Source: Candidatus Hinthialibacter antarcticus (GTDB taxonomy: Bacteria > Hinthialibacterota > Hinthialibacteria > Hinthialibacterales > Hinthialibacteraceae). Taken from it: a stretch of DNA of 64,000 nucleotides. The translations under genes and the position numbers were made by a program. The stretch lies in NCBI GenBank assembly GCA_030765645.1, contig JAVCCE010000076.1:62001-126000 (forward strand), read 5' to 3'. Positions 25,870-34,045 of this stretch are shown piece by piece (within the stretch, counting starts at the first letter, position 1; every line of letters starts with the position of its first letter). The notes under the pieces were generated by a model. The model was given only the letters and a program-made list of their open reading frames with translations. It was not told where the DNA came from and did no database searches.

Positions 25870-26862
25870 TCAGCGTTTTCTTGATTGACCAAAACGCGCC
25901 ATCCGTCTTGTTAGAGGTTTCGCGTTGATTGATTCTTGGATTGCCGCCTTTTCATCTGCATCAAGGCGGTTGAGTTCTTCTAATCCTTTTACTGTCTCTG
26001 TCAACGCAGTGATTGATGTCCAGATGATTTGAAACGCTTTGCGTTTGTCTGTTACTTTTTTAGACAATTTATCAACGGCGGATGTGAGAGTTTTTTTCGT
26101 TTCAATTAATACCTGACGGTTTAAGTCGCTCACATCACCAAATTGAATCGCGGGTGCTTGATTCCCTGATAGCGTTTGGAATATTTTGTTTAGAATGCTG
26201 AAGGGTTCGGGTTCGTTTTTTAGAGACGCCAAATTCACTTCAATAAATTGACTTGCGCTTGTTTCAAACAGCTCACTATATCCAATCTCTTTTTTTAAAA
26301 GTTGGTGTAAGACTCTTAATTGTTGAATAACCCACTGAAGGTAAGAAATAATTGTTGTTCGTCCACGCGAACTATGGATAGAAACTTTCTCATTTCGGAA
26401 TTTAAGGATTTCCAGTTTTTGTTCTTCAATCTTAACTGTTGCTTTGGCGCTGGCTGACTCTTTTCGCCTGAGATACTCATGTTCTTCGGCCCATTGATTT
26501 TGATCAAATAAATTGAATGGAGATGAATTTAAGCAATCGACCATCAACTTTGATTGTGTCGCGGAGTCGTAGCATTCTTGCCAACGTTGGTTCTCTTGAA
26601 CCGCCAGGCTAGCGGTCATCTTTTCGGTATGTATTACTGATGCATCGAAATCCTTGCGGGTTTTCATTTCCGCTAATACAGAAGACAAATCAGAAAAAAT
26701 GAGTTTACCATCCTGGTTCATCATGATGACGTCTTGTTCGCGGACGCCAGGATTCCTCAGAATATATTCCTGAATGAGGGCTTTATTAATTTCCTCTTTG
26801 GCTTGGTTATAATGTTCAGATTGGAGGCCCATGTTGTGTTTTTTCGTAATATATAACTTCAT
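25870..26862 (-). CDS. Uncharacterised coiled-coil protein
   Basis: A 330-residue protein with no recognised domain. It is mostly alpha-helical and polar, with a Lys/Glu-rich helix near residues 125-165, and is A+T-richer than its neighbours. It has no signal peptide or membrane segment. The ATG at 26862 has only a weak ribosome site; a second Met at residue 11 is an alternative. Its general look (helical, cytoplasmic, Gln/Lys-rich) resembles the proteins at 35512-36395 and 49087-50475, but no direct sequence relation was established. Its function is unknown. Confidence 0.6.
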   Translation of the reverse strand: MKLYITKKHNMGLQSEHYNQAKEEINKALIQEYILRNPGVREQDVIMMNQDGKLIFSDLSSVLAEMKTRKDFDASVIHTEKMTASLAVQENQRWQECYDSATQSKLMVDCLNSSPFNLFDQNQWAEEHEYLRRKESASAKATVKIEEQKLEILKFRNEKVSIHSSRGRTTIISYLQWVIQQLRVLHQLLKKEIGYSELFETSASQFIEVNLASLKNEPEPFSILNKIFQTLSGNQAPAIQFGDVSDLNRQVLIETKKTLTSAVDKLSKKVTDKRKAFQIIWTSITALTETVKGLEELNRLDADEKAAIQESINAKPLTRRMARFGQSRKR

Positions 26863-27103
26863 CGATTAACGAGTTGAAATTTAGACATCTTAATCTTAAC
26901 ACAAATTACACGTATTTTGTTAGAAAGTTAATATTGAAATCTTAACCTATTGTATTCATTACGCTTAAAAGTTGTTGGCTGCGAGGTGCATCTCGTATAA
27001 ACATTCGTTATTCGTAAGGTGTTTTTATCAACATTTTGGGTTTCTTGACTTTTATATTTATACTTAAAACATCAGGAAAATCTAATAGAGGTGACAGACT
27101 CGT

Positions 27104-27643
27104 ATGAAACGTTTGAATGTGATACTCAGCCTATCAATTGCTGCAATGTTTGTTTTTTCCGCAGTTGCATCAGAGCAAGAAGCGCCGAAAGATTTCACCC
27201 TAAAGCCCATCTTTGGCGAGAAACCATTCCAATTATCGAAGGCAAAGGGCAAGTATGTCGCCATCCATTTTTTGCTGAAAACCGAATGTCCGATTTGTTT
27301 GCGGCATGTTCGAGCATATTTTGAGCATGAAAAAGACCATTCTGATGTCATTCAACTCTATGTAAAACCTGATACGCCGGGCGAGATCAAGGCGTGGGCG
27401 TCAAAGATACCCCAAGGAGATATGGAGAAGGCGCCGGAAATTTATCATGATCCAGACGCGAAACTCGCGAAGCAATTCGGTGTTCCCGGTGGATATAAAT
27501 TTCATGGGCAGGTCGTTCACTTCCCGGCGTTTGTCTTGCTCGACCCGAATGGAAAAGAAGTGTTTCGATATGTAGGGAAGAATAATTCTGAACGATACAG
27601 TTACGAGAAATTTGTCAAAAAAATGGAAGAACTGAAATCGTAA
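27104..27643 (+). CDS. Secreted thioredoxin-fold (redoxin) protein
   Basis: A 179-residue protein with a signal peptide of about 23 residues and an AhpC/TSA-like thioredoxin fold. The N-terminal strand is KDFTLKPIFGEKPFQLSKAKG. The active-site-like TECPICLRH has a CxxC pair, and FPAFVLLDPNGKEVFRYVG is the classic cis-Pro and following strand. It probably has a periplasmic disulfide or peroxide-related role. GAGGTG before the ATG supports the start, and a terminator follows. No cytochrome-maturation genes are nearby. Confidence 0.78.
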   Translation: MKRLNVILSLSIAAMFVFSAVASEQEAPKDFTLKPIFGEKPFQLSKAKGKYVAIHFLLKTECPICLRHVRAYFEHEKDHSDVIQLYVKPDTPGEIKAWASKIPQGDMEKAPEIYHDPDAKLAKQFGVPGGYKFHGQVVHFPAFVLLDPNGKEVFRYVGKNNSERYSYEKFVKKMEELKS

Positions 27644-27666
27644 CAGCTCTTCTGAGAGAGAACCCA

Positions 27667-27707
27667 AATGCCCGCCTTCTCAACTGAGAAAGCGGGCATT
27701 GTTTTTG
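27667..27707 (+). terminator. Rho-independent terminator
   Basis: Stem AATGCCCGC/GCGGGCATT at 27667-27675 and 27692-27700 with an inner TTCTC/GAGAA, then GTTTTTG. Confidence 0.8.
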
Positions 27708-27746
27708 TAGGGTAGGTTAAAAATGCGCGACCCACCTATGGAGTTT

Positions 27747-27827
27747 GGGAGGGCGAACCTCCTGGTGAGCCGTATTAAAACAGAGCGTTTCAATTTTTCG
27801 CGGCTCGGCGGGAGCCTCGCCCTCCCC
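27747..27827 (-). repeat. GGGAGGGCG palindromic repeat, copy 2
   Basis: Inverted relative to the copy at 13857-13939. The arms GGGAGGGCGAACCTCCTGG and CGGGAGCCTCGCCCTCCCC enclose an A+T-rich spacer. The downstream GGTGAGTTCTTA matches the reverse complement of the flank of copy 1. Confidence 0.75.
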
Positions 27828-27894
27828 AGAGTTTTGCATATTAGTTGTGGGGTGAGTTCTTAATCCACAACAATTTTGCAAACTTCAATCTCGT

Positions 27895-28998
27895 CTATTC
27901 TGACTGAACTTCAGCCAGCGAAGTTGACTTCGCCCCGCATGACTCGCAGTGAGGCAATAGCGTATGGCGCAGCGACCCGCATGATTCGCACTTGTCGAAC
28001 AATTTATTCCCGCAGGATGGGCAGGTGTAGGGCTTATCTGAATCACTCGGAACCTCTGCCATATTGGGCAGTGCGGCGAGTCCCTTTTTAGACCAGCGCG
28101 CGAATTTCAACGGCCCTTGCTGAATCGGAAACGAGCAAACCGGACACAACCGCCGCATGTAGGCTTCGCGGTATTGGTTCATTAACCAGGCGGGAAGTGG
28201 TTTCAGCGCGAGCCGGACGCGGTAAACAATAAAGCTCAATACGATAATGATGATGCTTAGAATCGCGATGTATTTGAAAAAATCTCGCGGGAAGTGCTCG
28301 AACATGACGACATAGGTGCGTACGAACAGGGCGAACAACGCAGCGTTGATAATCAAAATGTAGGGGCTGCTGCGCATTTTGAAGGTAAGCCACGCGAACA
28401 AAACCAAGAGAGGAATCAAAAACGCGAGACGGAGACAAGCAATGGTGAAGCGGTGTTGCTTGAATTCTGTAGAGTAAGCATCGCTGTAGGCTTTTTCACT
28501 TTCGCCGAGCGTTTCTTGGAGAGCATCAATCTGCGGGTCTAATTCACGGCGCGTTTGGTTGAGTTGCGCAATGCGTTGGTTGGCGGCTTCGAATTCACGT
28601 TGGTTTTTTAAAAAGAGCGCCTGGCTTTCTTCCATCGCTACTTGTTCGGTTTCTCCTGGCGTGAGGTTGCGCTCTAATTTGAGACGATAGATCTCGGCTA
28701 GTTGGTTCATGGTTTCGCGTGAACTTTGGGTGCTGTTTCGGAGAAGTTCCTGATGTTCTTGTTCGTTTTTAATTTCACGCAGGATTTGGTTTCGTTCATC
28801 CGTTAACAGGGCGTGTTGATCTTGAACTTCTTGATCGATGTGAGTTGCGCGTAATTTCTCTACGTCGGGCTTGTTAATTGTTCCGATGTCTTTAAGAACA
28901 AAGCCCAGCAGCCAAATGAAAAGCAATGAAAGAAGAGAGCTGAAAAAAAACAATAGTAGGCGGTGTGACCAGGGGCCTTTTCGTATTTGCTCTTGCAT
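27895..28998 (-). CDS. Membrane protein with coiled coil and zinc ribbons
   Basis: A 367-residue protein of unknown function. Layout: one N-terminal membrane helix (about residues 13-37), a long charged coiled coil (about 45-180) predicted outside the membrane, three further membrane helices (about 185-265), then a cytoplasmic tail with cysteine pairs. The tail carries CPVCSF, CPSCGNKLFDKCESCG and HCESCG, which can make two zinc ribbons. A strong GGAGG site precedes the ATG. The arrangement could sense or anchor an envelope structure, but no relative was recognised. Confidence 0.7.
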   Translation of the reverse strand: MQEQIRKGPWSHRLLLFFFSSLLSLLFIWLLGFVLKDIGTINKPDVEKLRATHIDQEVQDQHALLTDERNQILREIKNEQEHQELLRNSTQSSRETMNQLAEIYRLKLERNLTPGETEQVAMEESQALFLKNQREFEAANQRIAQLNQTRRELDPQIDALQETLGESEKAYSDAYSTEFKQHRFTIACLRLAFLIPLLVLFAWLTFKMRSSPYILIINAALFALFVRTYVVMFEHFPRDFFKYIAILSIIIIVLSFIVYRVRLALKPLPAWLMNQYREAYMRRLCPVCSFPIQQGPLKFARWSKKGLAALPNMAEVPSDSDKPYTCPSCGNKLFDKCESCGSLRHTLLPHCESCGAKSTSLAEVQSE

Positions 28999-29080
28999 GA
29001 TTATCCTCCAAGTCTATACAGTTGATATGTAAACATTATAGATGGTCACTGAATGGAGTCAATAGTACCTATCAAAATAA

Positions 29081-29680
29081 TCATTGTCCGATTTGATGAA
29101 ACTCGTTGTCGTCTTGTTTTGAGATTCCGGCCTCGATGGATAAGTCTTTGTCGAGAAAACCCTGCTTGTTGCTGGATATAATATCGCCCTGCGAGTTGAG
29201 GCCGTTGCTGGCGCTATAGGGGCGTACGGGATACGACTGGCGGGTACGGTCGGGGCCCCATCCCCACACCCAATAGCGGCCATGAATGGGGTTTGGCGCT
29301 AGGTCGCTTCTGCGGGCGACGTATAAATACCAACCCACATCGAGACCGTCGCCCCGGTTGTCGCTCATCTTGACGGAGTTCGGGGCGTCGATAAACGGGT
29401 CGTAGGGCAGGGAGGCGATATAAGACACCGGCGAAGTAATGGGCGCCATGTTGTACATGTGGGAACCGTCAGTCCCGCCTGGTGGGACGAAGGGTACGCT
29501 GTTGTTGTCGATCTGGTACATTTCGATGGCGTTGGACAGTGCGCGGATTTCAGACACCGAGCGGGCGATCTTGGCGCGGATTTGCGCATTCAGAAAATTC
29601 GGAACCGCAATCGCCGCGAGGATGCCGATAATCGCAACGACAATCAACAATTCAATTAAAGTGAATCCACGCATTTTCAT
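29081..29680 (-). CDS. Pseudopilin-like protein (first of three)
   Basis: A 199-residue type II secretion/type IV pilin-like protein. The start at 29680 has GGGGAG 8 bases upstream and leaves a short leader MKMRG before FTLIELLIVVAIIGILAA; prepilin peptidase would cut after Gly, and Glu5 is present. The globular part contains GPDRTR and ends with YSASNGLNSQGDI, a motif shared with the proteins at 56080 and 57177. It stands alone, with no secretion ATPase or secretin nearby. Lone pseudopilins of this kind are common in some uncultured phyla and may be surface or minor pilins. Confidence 0.82.
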   Translation of the reverse strand: MKMRGFTLIELLIVVAIIGILAAIAVPNFLNAQIRAKIARSVSEIRALSNAIEMYQIDNNSVPFVPPGGTDGSHMYNMAPITSPVSYIASLPYDPFIDAPNSVKMSDNRGDGLDVGWYLYVARRSDLAPNPIHGRYWVWGWGPDRTRQSYPVRPYSASNGLNSQGDIISSNKQGFLDKDLSIEAGISKQDDNEFHQIGQ

Positions 29681-29771
29681 CCAATAACTCCCCGATTGTA
29701 AATTCAACCTACTATCCAATGTTTACGGTCGAAAGTCAATTAGGGATTTTGTCTATATTTGTTTTATAAGA

Positions 29772-29806
29772 GGGCAAAACCTCTCTCATTTTTTTTGAGA
29801 GAGGTT
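29772..29806. terminator. Inverted repeat after neuC, possible terminator
   Basis: AAACCTCTCTCA and TGAGAGAGGTTT are perfect arms around eight T. On the minus strand the stem is followed by only TTTT, so termination is plausible but not certain. Confidence 0.5.
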
Positions 29807-29821
29807 TCAGTAAAGACTTTC

Positions 29822-30970
29822 TTACCAGGGCAGGCCTTTGGCGTTGCGGGCTTGTTTGAGATCGACGGTTTCAAGAATCTGGGCAATGCGCCCCGCCGCT
29901 TTGCCGTCGCCGTAAGGGTTTACCGCATTTTTGGCGCGGACAATAAAATTAGTGTCGGTCAATGCGCGGTTGAGCACGGCCTCAATCTCATTGCGGCTTG
30001 GTTTGCAGTCGATGACGTTGTCGCCGCGCTCGCGGCCTTCCTGACGTTCACCGACGTTAATCACGGGGACGCCGTAACTGGGCGCGTCGATCATGCCCGA
30101 GCTGGAGTTGCCCACCAGGCAGGCGCAACGCCGCAGCAAGTTGCAGAACAGCTCGCGCGGCATGGACAGGAAGGTGTCAATCCACGGCTCGTTTTCGATT
30201 TTATGGATCGCCTGAATCATCTCGCGGCTGCCTGCATCAGAGTTTGGATAGATTAAAAACGTATGTACGCCGGAATATTTCAATGCGCTCAGGGTTTCGT
30301 TGAGTTCTTCCGCCGCTGTTTCCGGGTGGGTTGATATGGGGTGTTGCACCACCAGCGCAAAACGGCCTGGAATCGAAACGCCCAGTTTTTCCGACAGCGT
30401 CTGATCGTCAAATTCCGGGTATTTCAGCAAGGCGTCGAGGCCTGGCGTCCCGACCTGGTAGACGAAGTCGGGGTGTTCGCCGAGGCGGATGATGCGCTCT
30501 TTGCTTTTTTCTGTGGCGGGGAAATGGATATGGCTGAGTTTTGTAATGGCGTGGCGCATATATTCATCCAGCCCGCCTTTGGTAACTTCGCCGCCGTGCA
30601 GATGTCCGACTACCGCCCCGGCAAACAGGCCGGAGGTTGCGCCGGCGAAAGCTTCGACGCGGTCGCCCAAAATGATGACCACGTGCGGGCGGATGCGTTC
30701 GATTTCCTGAGTGATGCCCAAGATGCCGACGCCCAGTCCTTTGGCCATCGCGGCGCGTGAGTCGCTGCTGAATAGCGTGTCGATGCGGGCGCCCATCGGG
30801 AAGCCGTCTTCTTCGATGTGTTGAATGGTCAGCCCATATTCGGGCGAGAGGTGCATCCCGGCGGGAATGATGTAAGGCTTCAGGCTTTCCGATTCCGCCA
30901 TTTGATAGAGCAACGGTTTAAAGATGCCATACTCTGCCCGCGTTCCGGTAATCACAGCGATCCGTCTCAT
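29822..30970 (-). CDS. neuC: UDP-GlcNAc 2-epimerase (hydrolysing), NeuC type
   Basis: A 382-residue GT-B-fold epimerase that makes N-acetylmannosamine or a related sugar for nonulosonic acid synthesis. Motifs include MRRIAVITGTRAEYGIFKPL, VVIILGDRVEAFAGA, HLHGGEVTKGGLDEYMRHAITKLS and LVGNSSSGMIDAPSYGVPVINVG. Its ATG overlaps the neuA stop by 4 bases (ATGA), so translation is coupled. No NeuB synthase gene lies in the window, so the final sugar (sialic, legionaminic or similar) is not defined. Confidence 0.9.
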   Translation of the reverse strand: MRRIAVITGTRAEYGIFKPLLYQMAESESLKPYIIPAGMHLSPEYGLTIQHIEEDGFPMGARIDTLFSSDSRAAMAKGLGVGILGITQEIERIRPHVVIILGDRVEAFAGATSGLFAGAVVGHLHGGEVTKGGLDEYMRHAITKLSHIHFPATEKSKERIIRLGEHPDFVYQVGTPGLDALLKYPEFDDQTLSEKLGVSIPGRFALVVQHPISTHPETAAEELNETLSALKYSGVHTFLIYPNSDAGSREMIQAIHKIENEPWIDTFLSMPRELFCNLLRRCACLVGNSSSGMIDAPSYGVPVINVGERQEGRERGDNVIDCKPSRNEIEAVLNRALTDTNFIVRAKNAVNPYGDGKAAGRIAQILETVDLKQARNAKGLPW

Positions 30971-31689
30971 TTTGGTTGCTCCGTAAACATCAGTTCCGCG
31001 CGTTGAAAGTCAATGTAATCGTTAATATCAATTGAACTCGATGCGTCCATGACATAACCGCCGCATGAGTTCCAATCAAAAATCGCCGCGTCAGGCGGTA
31101 GATTTTCATAGTAGGACCGACGTGAAATATAGATCGCGCCGTTAATTCGATAATATGAAGGCAAGTCTTGTCGGCGTAAGGGACGCTCTTTTAGATCAAA
31201 TAGCGTGTTGAGTTCTCCGTCGTCTTTCCGGTCAAACATAAAGTAAGGGTGGAACTCTTCGACGCTGGTCACGGAGATGACTGAATTCTTGCCGCATTGC
31301 TGAAATAAATCGAGGGCTTCATTAATATGCTGCGCCTGTCGAAAGGGCGAGGTCGGTTGCATGAACACGACCGTCTCAATTTGATGACCGTCTGCTTCGG
31401 CAAACTGAAGCGCATGTTGTAACACCGACAATGATGACGCTTGATCGTTAGATAGATCCGCCGGACGCATAAAGGGAACCTCCGCCCCGGCGTCGCGCGC
31501 GATGGCGGCGATTTCATCATCGTCGGTCGAAACCAGCGCACTGCCGATCCGGCTTTGTTTGGCGGCGCGGATGGTGTGGGTGATGAGAGGCGCTCCGCCC
31601 AAGAGGCGTACGTTTTTACGCGGCAAGCCCTTCGAGCCGCCGCGCGCCGGGACAATACACAAAGTTTTTGAAAGAGAAGAAACGCCCAT
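30967..31689 (-). CDS. neuA: CMP-nonulosonate cytidylyltransferase, NeuA type
   Basis: A 240-residue CTP-dependent enzyme that activates a nine-carbon acid sugar to its CMP form. The nucleotide-binding start is IVPARGGSKGLPRKNVRLLGG, with FMQPTSPFRQAQHI and a metal-site aspartate near the C-terminus (YVMDASSSIDINDYIDF). It directly precedes neuC with overlapping ends. The product would feed a surface glycan, yet the nearest glycosyltransferase is over 20 kb away. Confidence 0.88.
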   Translation of the reverse strand: MGVSSLSKTLCIVPARGGSKGLPRKNVRLLGGAPLITHTIRAAKQSRIGSALVSTDDDEIAAIARDAGAEVPFMRPADLSNDQASSLSVLQHALQFAEADGHQIETVVFMQPTSPFRQAQHINEALDLFQQCGKNSVISVTSVEEFHPYFMFDRKDDGELNTLFDLKERPLRRQDLPSYYRINGAIYISRRSYYENLPPDAAIFDWNSCGGYVMDASSSIDINDYIDFQRAELMFTEQPK

Positions 31690-31820
31690 ATCGTATATTC
31701 CAGTAAATAAGTTGCTTCATCGTAGGTTGCCGCCGAAAGCGGTCAAGAGGCCAAACGATAGCCGGGCGGGGTTGTTTTGTGCTAAACTAGTGAAGGTTGA
31801 AAAAGGAGAATGGAAATCTG

Positions 31821-32519
31821 ATGGATGATATTATACAACTCATTGCAATCATCGTTATCATCGGCGTCAGTGCGGCTTCCAGCTTGGTCAAAAATTTCAA
31901 CAAAGACGAAGATAATGACATTGATACGATGCCGGTTGAACCGCCAAAGCCTGTCCCGTCCCGTCCTGAACCACAGCGTACGCCGCCTCGTCCGCAACCC
32001 CAGCGCTCGAAGCCAATGGCGAGTACGGACGGTCGTTCGTTAGAAGGACGTTCGCTCGAAGGGCGTTCATTAGAAACGCAACCCCAGCGCCGACGCAAGC
32101 CCATCCAACCCCGTCGCCCACAACCTGCGCCGCGACAGCGACAGGCGCCTCAACTGGAAGAGGTCTATGTTGAGCCATTGCCGCAAAAGGAAGAAAAGAA
32201 AGACTTGATGACGGAAATTTTTAAGGCGTTTATGGAAGTGGAAGAGCCTGAAATCGTCATGGAGCCAGCGCCGCCCAAACCCAAACGTGCGCCCAAACCT
32301 CAAAAGCGCAAAGCGGAAACGAAACCCGCCAAAAAACCACCGATGACGCCAGCCCGCTTGGCTGAAATCACGACGCCGACGCACGCGCATCACCCCATGT
32401 TCTCGCAGCTAGCGAAACAAGCCGAAGCGAACCCGTTGCGGGTGGCTGTTGTGTTGTCGGAAATATTAAAACGCCCGCGAAGTCTACCGCCGTTGATGCG
32501 CTGGTCAGACCGCAATTAG
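31821..32519 (+). CDS. Membrane-anchored proline-rich protein
   Basis: A 232-residue protein of unknown function. One membrane helix at residues about 4-22 (IIQLIAIIVIIGVSAASS) is followed by a long Pro/Arg/Gln/Lys-rich linker. Within it GRSLE is repeated three times in a row (32031-32075). The C-terminus HHPMFSQLAKQAEANPLR and ILKRPRSLPPLMRW looks like a small conserved helical domain. The ATG at 31821 follows GGAG by 12 bases. rdgB begins 7 bases after its stop, suggesting co-transcription. The layout recalls a membrane-tethered adaptor with a disordered arm. Confidence 0.65.
   Translation: MDDIIQLIAIIVIIGVSAASSLVKNFNKDEDNDIDTMPVEPPKPVPSRPEPQRTPPRPQPQRSKPMASTDGRSLEGRSLEGRSLETQPQRRRKPIQPRRPQPAPRQRQAPQLEEVYVEPLPQKEEKKDLMTEIFKAFMEVEEPEIVMEPAPPKPKRAPKPQKRKAETKPAKKPPMTPARLAEITTPTHAHHPMFSQLAKQAEANPLRVAVVLSEILKRPRSLPPLMRWSDRN
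32031..32075 (+). repeat. In-frame 15-bp tandem repeat (GRSLE x3)
   Basis: Three 15-base units each encode GRSLE. They differ at synonymous positions (GGT/GGA/GGG, TCG/TCA, TTA/CTC), so the duplication is old or the peptide is selected. Confidence 0.8.
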
Positions 32520-32526
32520 GAACTCA

Positions 32527-33129
32527 ATGTCAAACACTCTACTCATTGCTACGCGCAATCATAAAAAACAAAAAGAACTGCAATCGTTGCTCTCTGGTTT
32601 GGGCTGGGACGTCGTCACGTTGCGCGACTATCCCGACTCGCCGGACGTCGAAGAAACCGGCGATACCTTTCTCGCCAACGCCGAACTCAAGGCCGTGGCT
32701 GCATCGCAACATACCGGACTGTTGACCTTGGCGGACGACTCCGGCCTTGCGGTTGACGCCTTGGATGGACGCCCCGGCATCTACTCGGCCCGCTACGCCA
32801 ACGGTGAAGATTCGACAGATGAAGAGAACCTGCAAAAAGTGCTTGATGATATAAAAGGCGTCCCGGCTGAGAAACGCACTGCGCGTTTTGTCTGCGCCGC
32901 CGTACTTGCCCAAGGCGATCAGGTTGTCTTTTCGACAGAACAATGCGTGGAAGGTTTTTTGACCGACGCCCCCAGCGGCGAGGGCGGTTTTGGCTATGAC
33001 CCGATCTTTTATTATCCGCCGTTTGGAAAAACCTTCGCGGAAGTTCCCATCGAAGAAAAACACGCCGTCAGTCATCGCGGACAAGCCTTGGCGGAATTGA
33101 TCGTGTTTTTTGAAACCTATTCCGTTTAG
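32527..33129 (+). CDS. rdgB: XTP/dITP pyrophosphatase
   Basis: A 200-residue HAM1/RdgB-family enzyme that hydrolyses ITP, dITP and XTP to keep non-canonical purines out of nucleic acids. Diagnostic blocks: LLIATRNHKKQKEL, ETGDTFLANAELKA, TLADDSGLAVDALDGRPGIYSARYA, GGFGYDPIFYYPPFGKTFAE and KHAVSHRGQAL. Cytoplasmic. Follows the proline-rich membrane protein gene by 7 bases. Confidence 0.94.
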   Translation: MSNTLLIATRNHKKQKELQSLLSGLGWDVVTLRDYPDSPDVEETGDTFLANAELKAVAASQHTGLLTLADDSGLAVDALDGRPGIYSARYANGEDSTDEENLQKVLDDIKGVPAEKRTARFVCAAVLAQGDQVVFSTEQCVEGFLTDAPSGEGGFGYDPIFYYPPFGKTFAEVPIEEKHAVSHRGQALAELIVFFETYSV

Positions 33130-33220
33130 AGCGCTTGCCATTTTGGGGAGCGTATTCAATTCGCGCCGTTTTTTGGCGATGAATAGAAGCCTCTCAAAAA
33201 TACATTGAGCGTATTGTTCA

Positions 33221-33302
33221 CGGCGTGGAGGCGTCTCTGTGAGCGCCTGTGCAAAAGGGCCTGATAGCCCGCACCGAAGCGAAGAGAGCGGCGCCCACGC
33301 CG
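33221..33302 (+). repeat. Covarying hairpin repeat, copy 2
   Basis: The outer arms CGGCGTGG and CCACGCCG pair perfectly. Inside, CTCT/AGAG, GTGC/GCAC and GGGC/GCCC (in GGGCCTGATAGCCC) stack as nested stems. It lies between rdgB and rsmD, in the same orientation as copy 1. Confidence 0.8.
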
Positions 33303-33368
33303 GATAAACCTTCCCGCTTAGACAGATCGTGATCGTTATTTATTATGAATCGAATTTTGAGAGGGTTC

Positions 33369-33935
33369 CTAATCTTCGACTTCCGGCGGCATGAAAAACT
33401 CGAAGATGTTACGTCCATATTTTTTGGTACGGACGTGTTCGAGCGTTTTCCATTCGAGTGAAATTTCTTCTTCGATGTCCCGCTGCACAAACACAATCGC
33501 GTCCGGCGTAAGCAGCGATGGGTGGGCGTCAATGATTTCCATCGTCTTGGTGACCAATTTCTGCCCGAACGGCGGCATGACGCCAATCAGATCGTACGGT
33601 TGGTTTTGCTGTGCGAGGCGGGGCAGCATTTCAAGCACATCGCCGCGCGTTGTGTAATACTCTGCATCCGGGCATATCTTTTTGTGGTTGGCTTTAGCGG
33701 TTGCGATGGCTTTGGGGTCTATATCTATACTCATGACATACGACGCGCCCCGGCTGAATGATTCCATGGCAATCATGCCGCTGCCTGAAAAGCAATCCAA
33801 AATGCGCGCGCCAGCCAAATGGGGTTCCAGAATTCCGAATAGTGATTTTCTGATGCGGCTTAACAGCGGCCTGGTGGTGAGACCTTCGGGCGTTTCAATG
33901 GCGCGGTTTTTATACTTTCCAGCAATAATTCTCAT
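33369..33935 (-). CDS. rsmD: RsmD-like 16S rRNA methyltransferase
   Basis: A 188-residue protein of the RsmD family (m2G966 of 16S rRNA). The N-terminus MRIIAGKYKNRAIETPEG and TRPLLSRIRKSLFGIL match the family, and the SAM site is ILDCFSGSGMIAMESFSRGA. The catalytic motif IV, normally [DN]PP[YF], reads MPPF here, so the side chain expected to position the target amine is missing. The C-terminus KKYGRNIFEFF is typical. It may be active by another route, inactive, or a paralogue of the true RsmD. No strong ribosome site is visible. Confidence 0.85.
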   Translation of the reverse strand: MRIIAGKYKNRAIETPEGLTTRPLLSRIRKSLFGILEPHLAGARILDCFSGSGMIAMESFSRGASYVMSIDIDPKAIATAKANHKKICPDAEYYTTRGDVLEMLPRLAQQNQPYDLIGVMPPFGQKLVTKTMEIIDAHPSLLTPDAIVFVQRDIEEEISLEWKTLEHVRTKKYGRNIFEFFMPPEVED

Positions 33936-34045
33936 TCGTTACGCTTTCTTGTTTAAACAATCTTCTCACATTGTGCGTGAATCGGCGGATTTGTTAAGCC
34001 GCATCAATCACAATACACTGAGATTTTTTGCAAGCGGCGGTTTTT

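Noticed and set aside
29759-30256. Plus-strand frame opposite neuC
   Set aside because: Antisense to conserved NeuC motifs; no independent support.
32031-32075. CRISPR-like short repeats
   Set aside because: The 15-base units are adjacent with no spacers and encode a peptide repeat. No CRISPR array or cas gene was found in the window.
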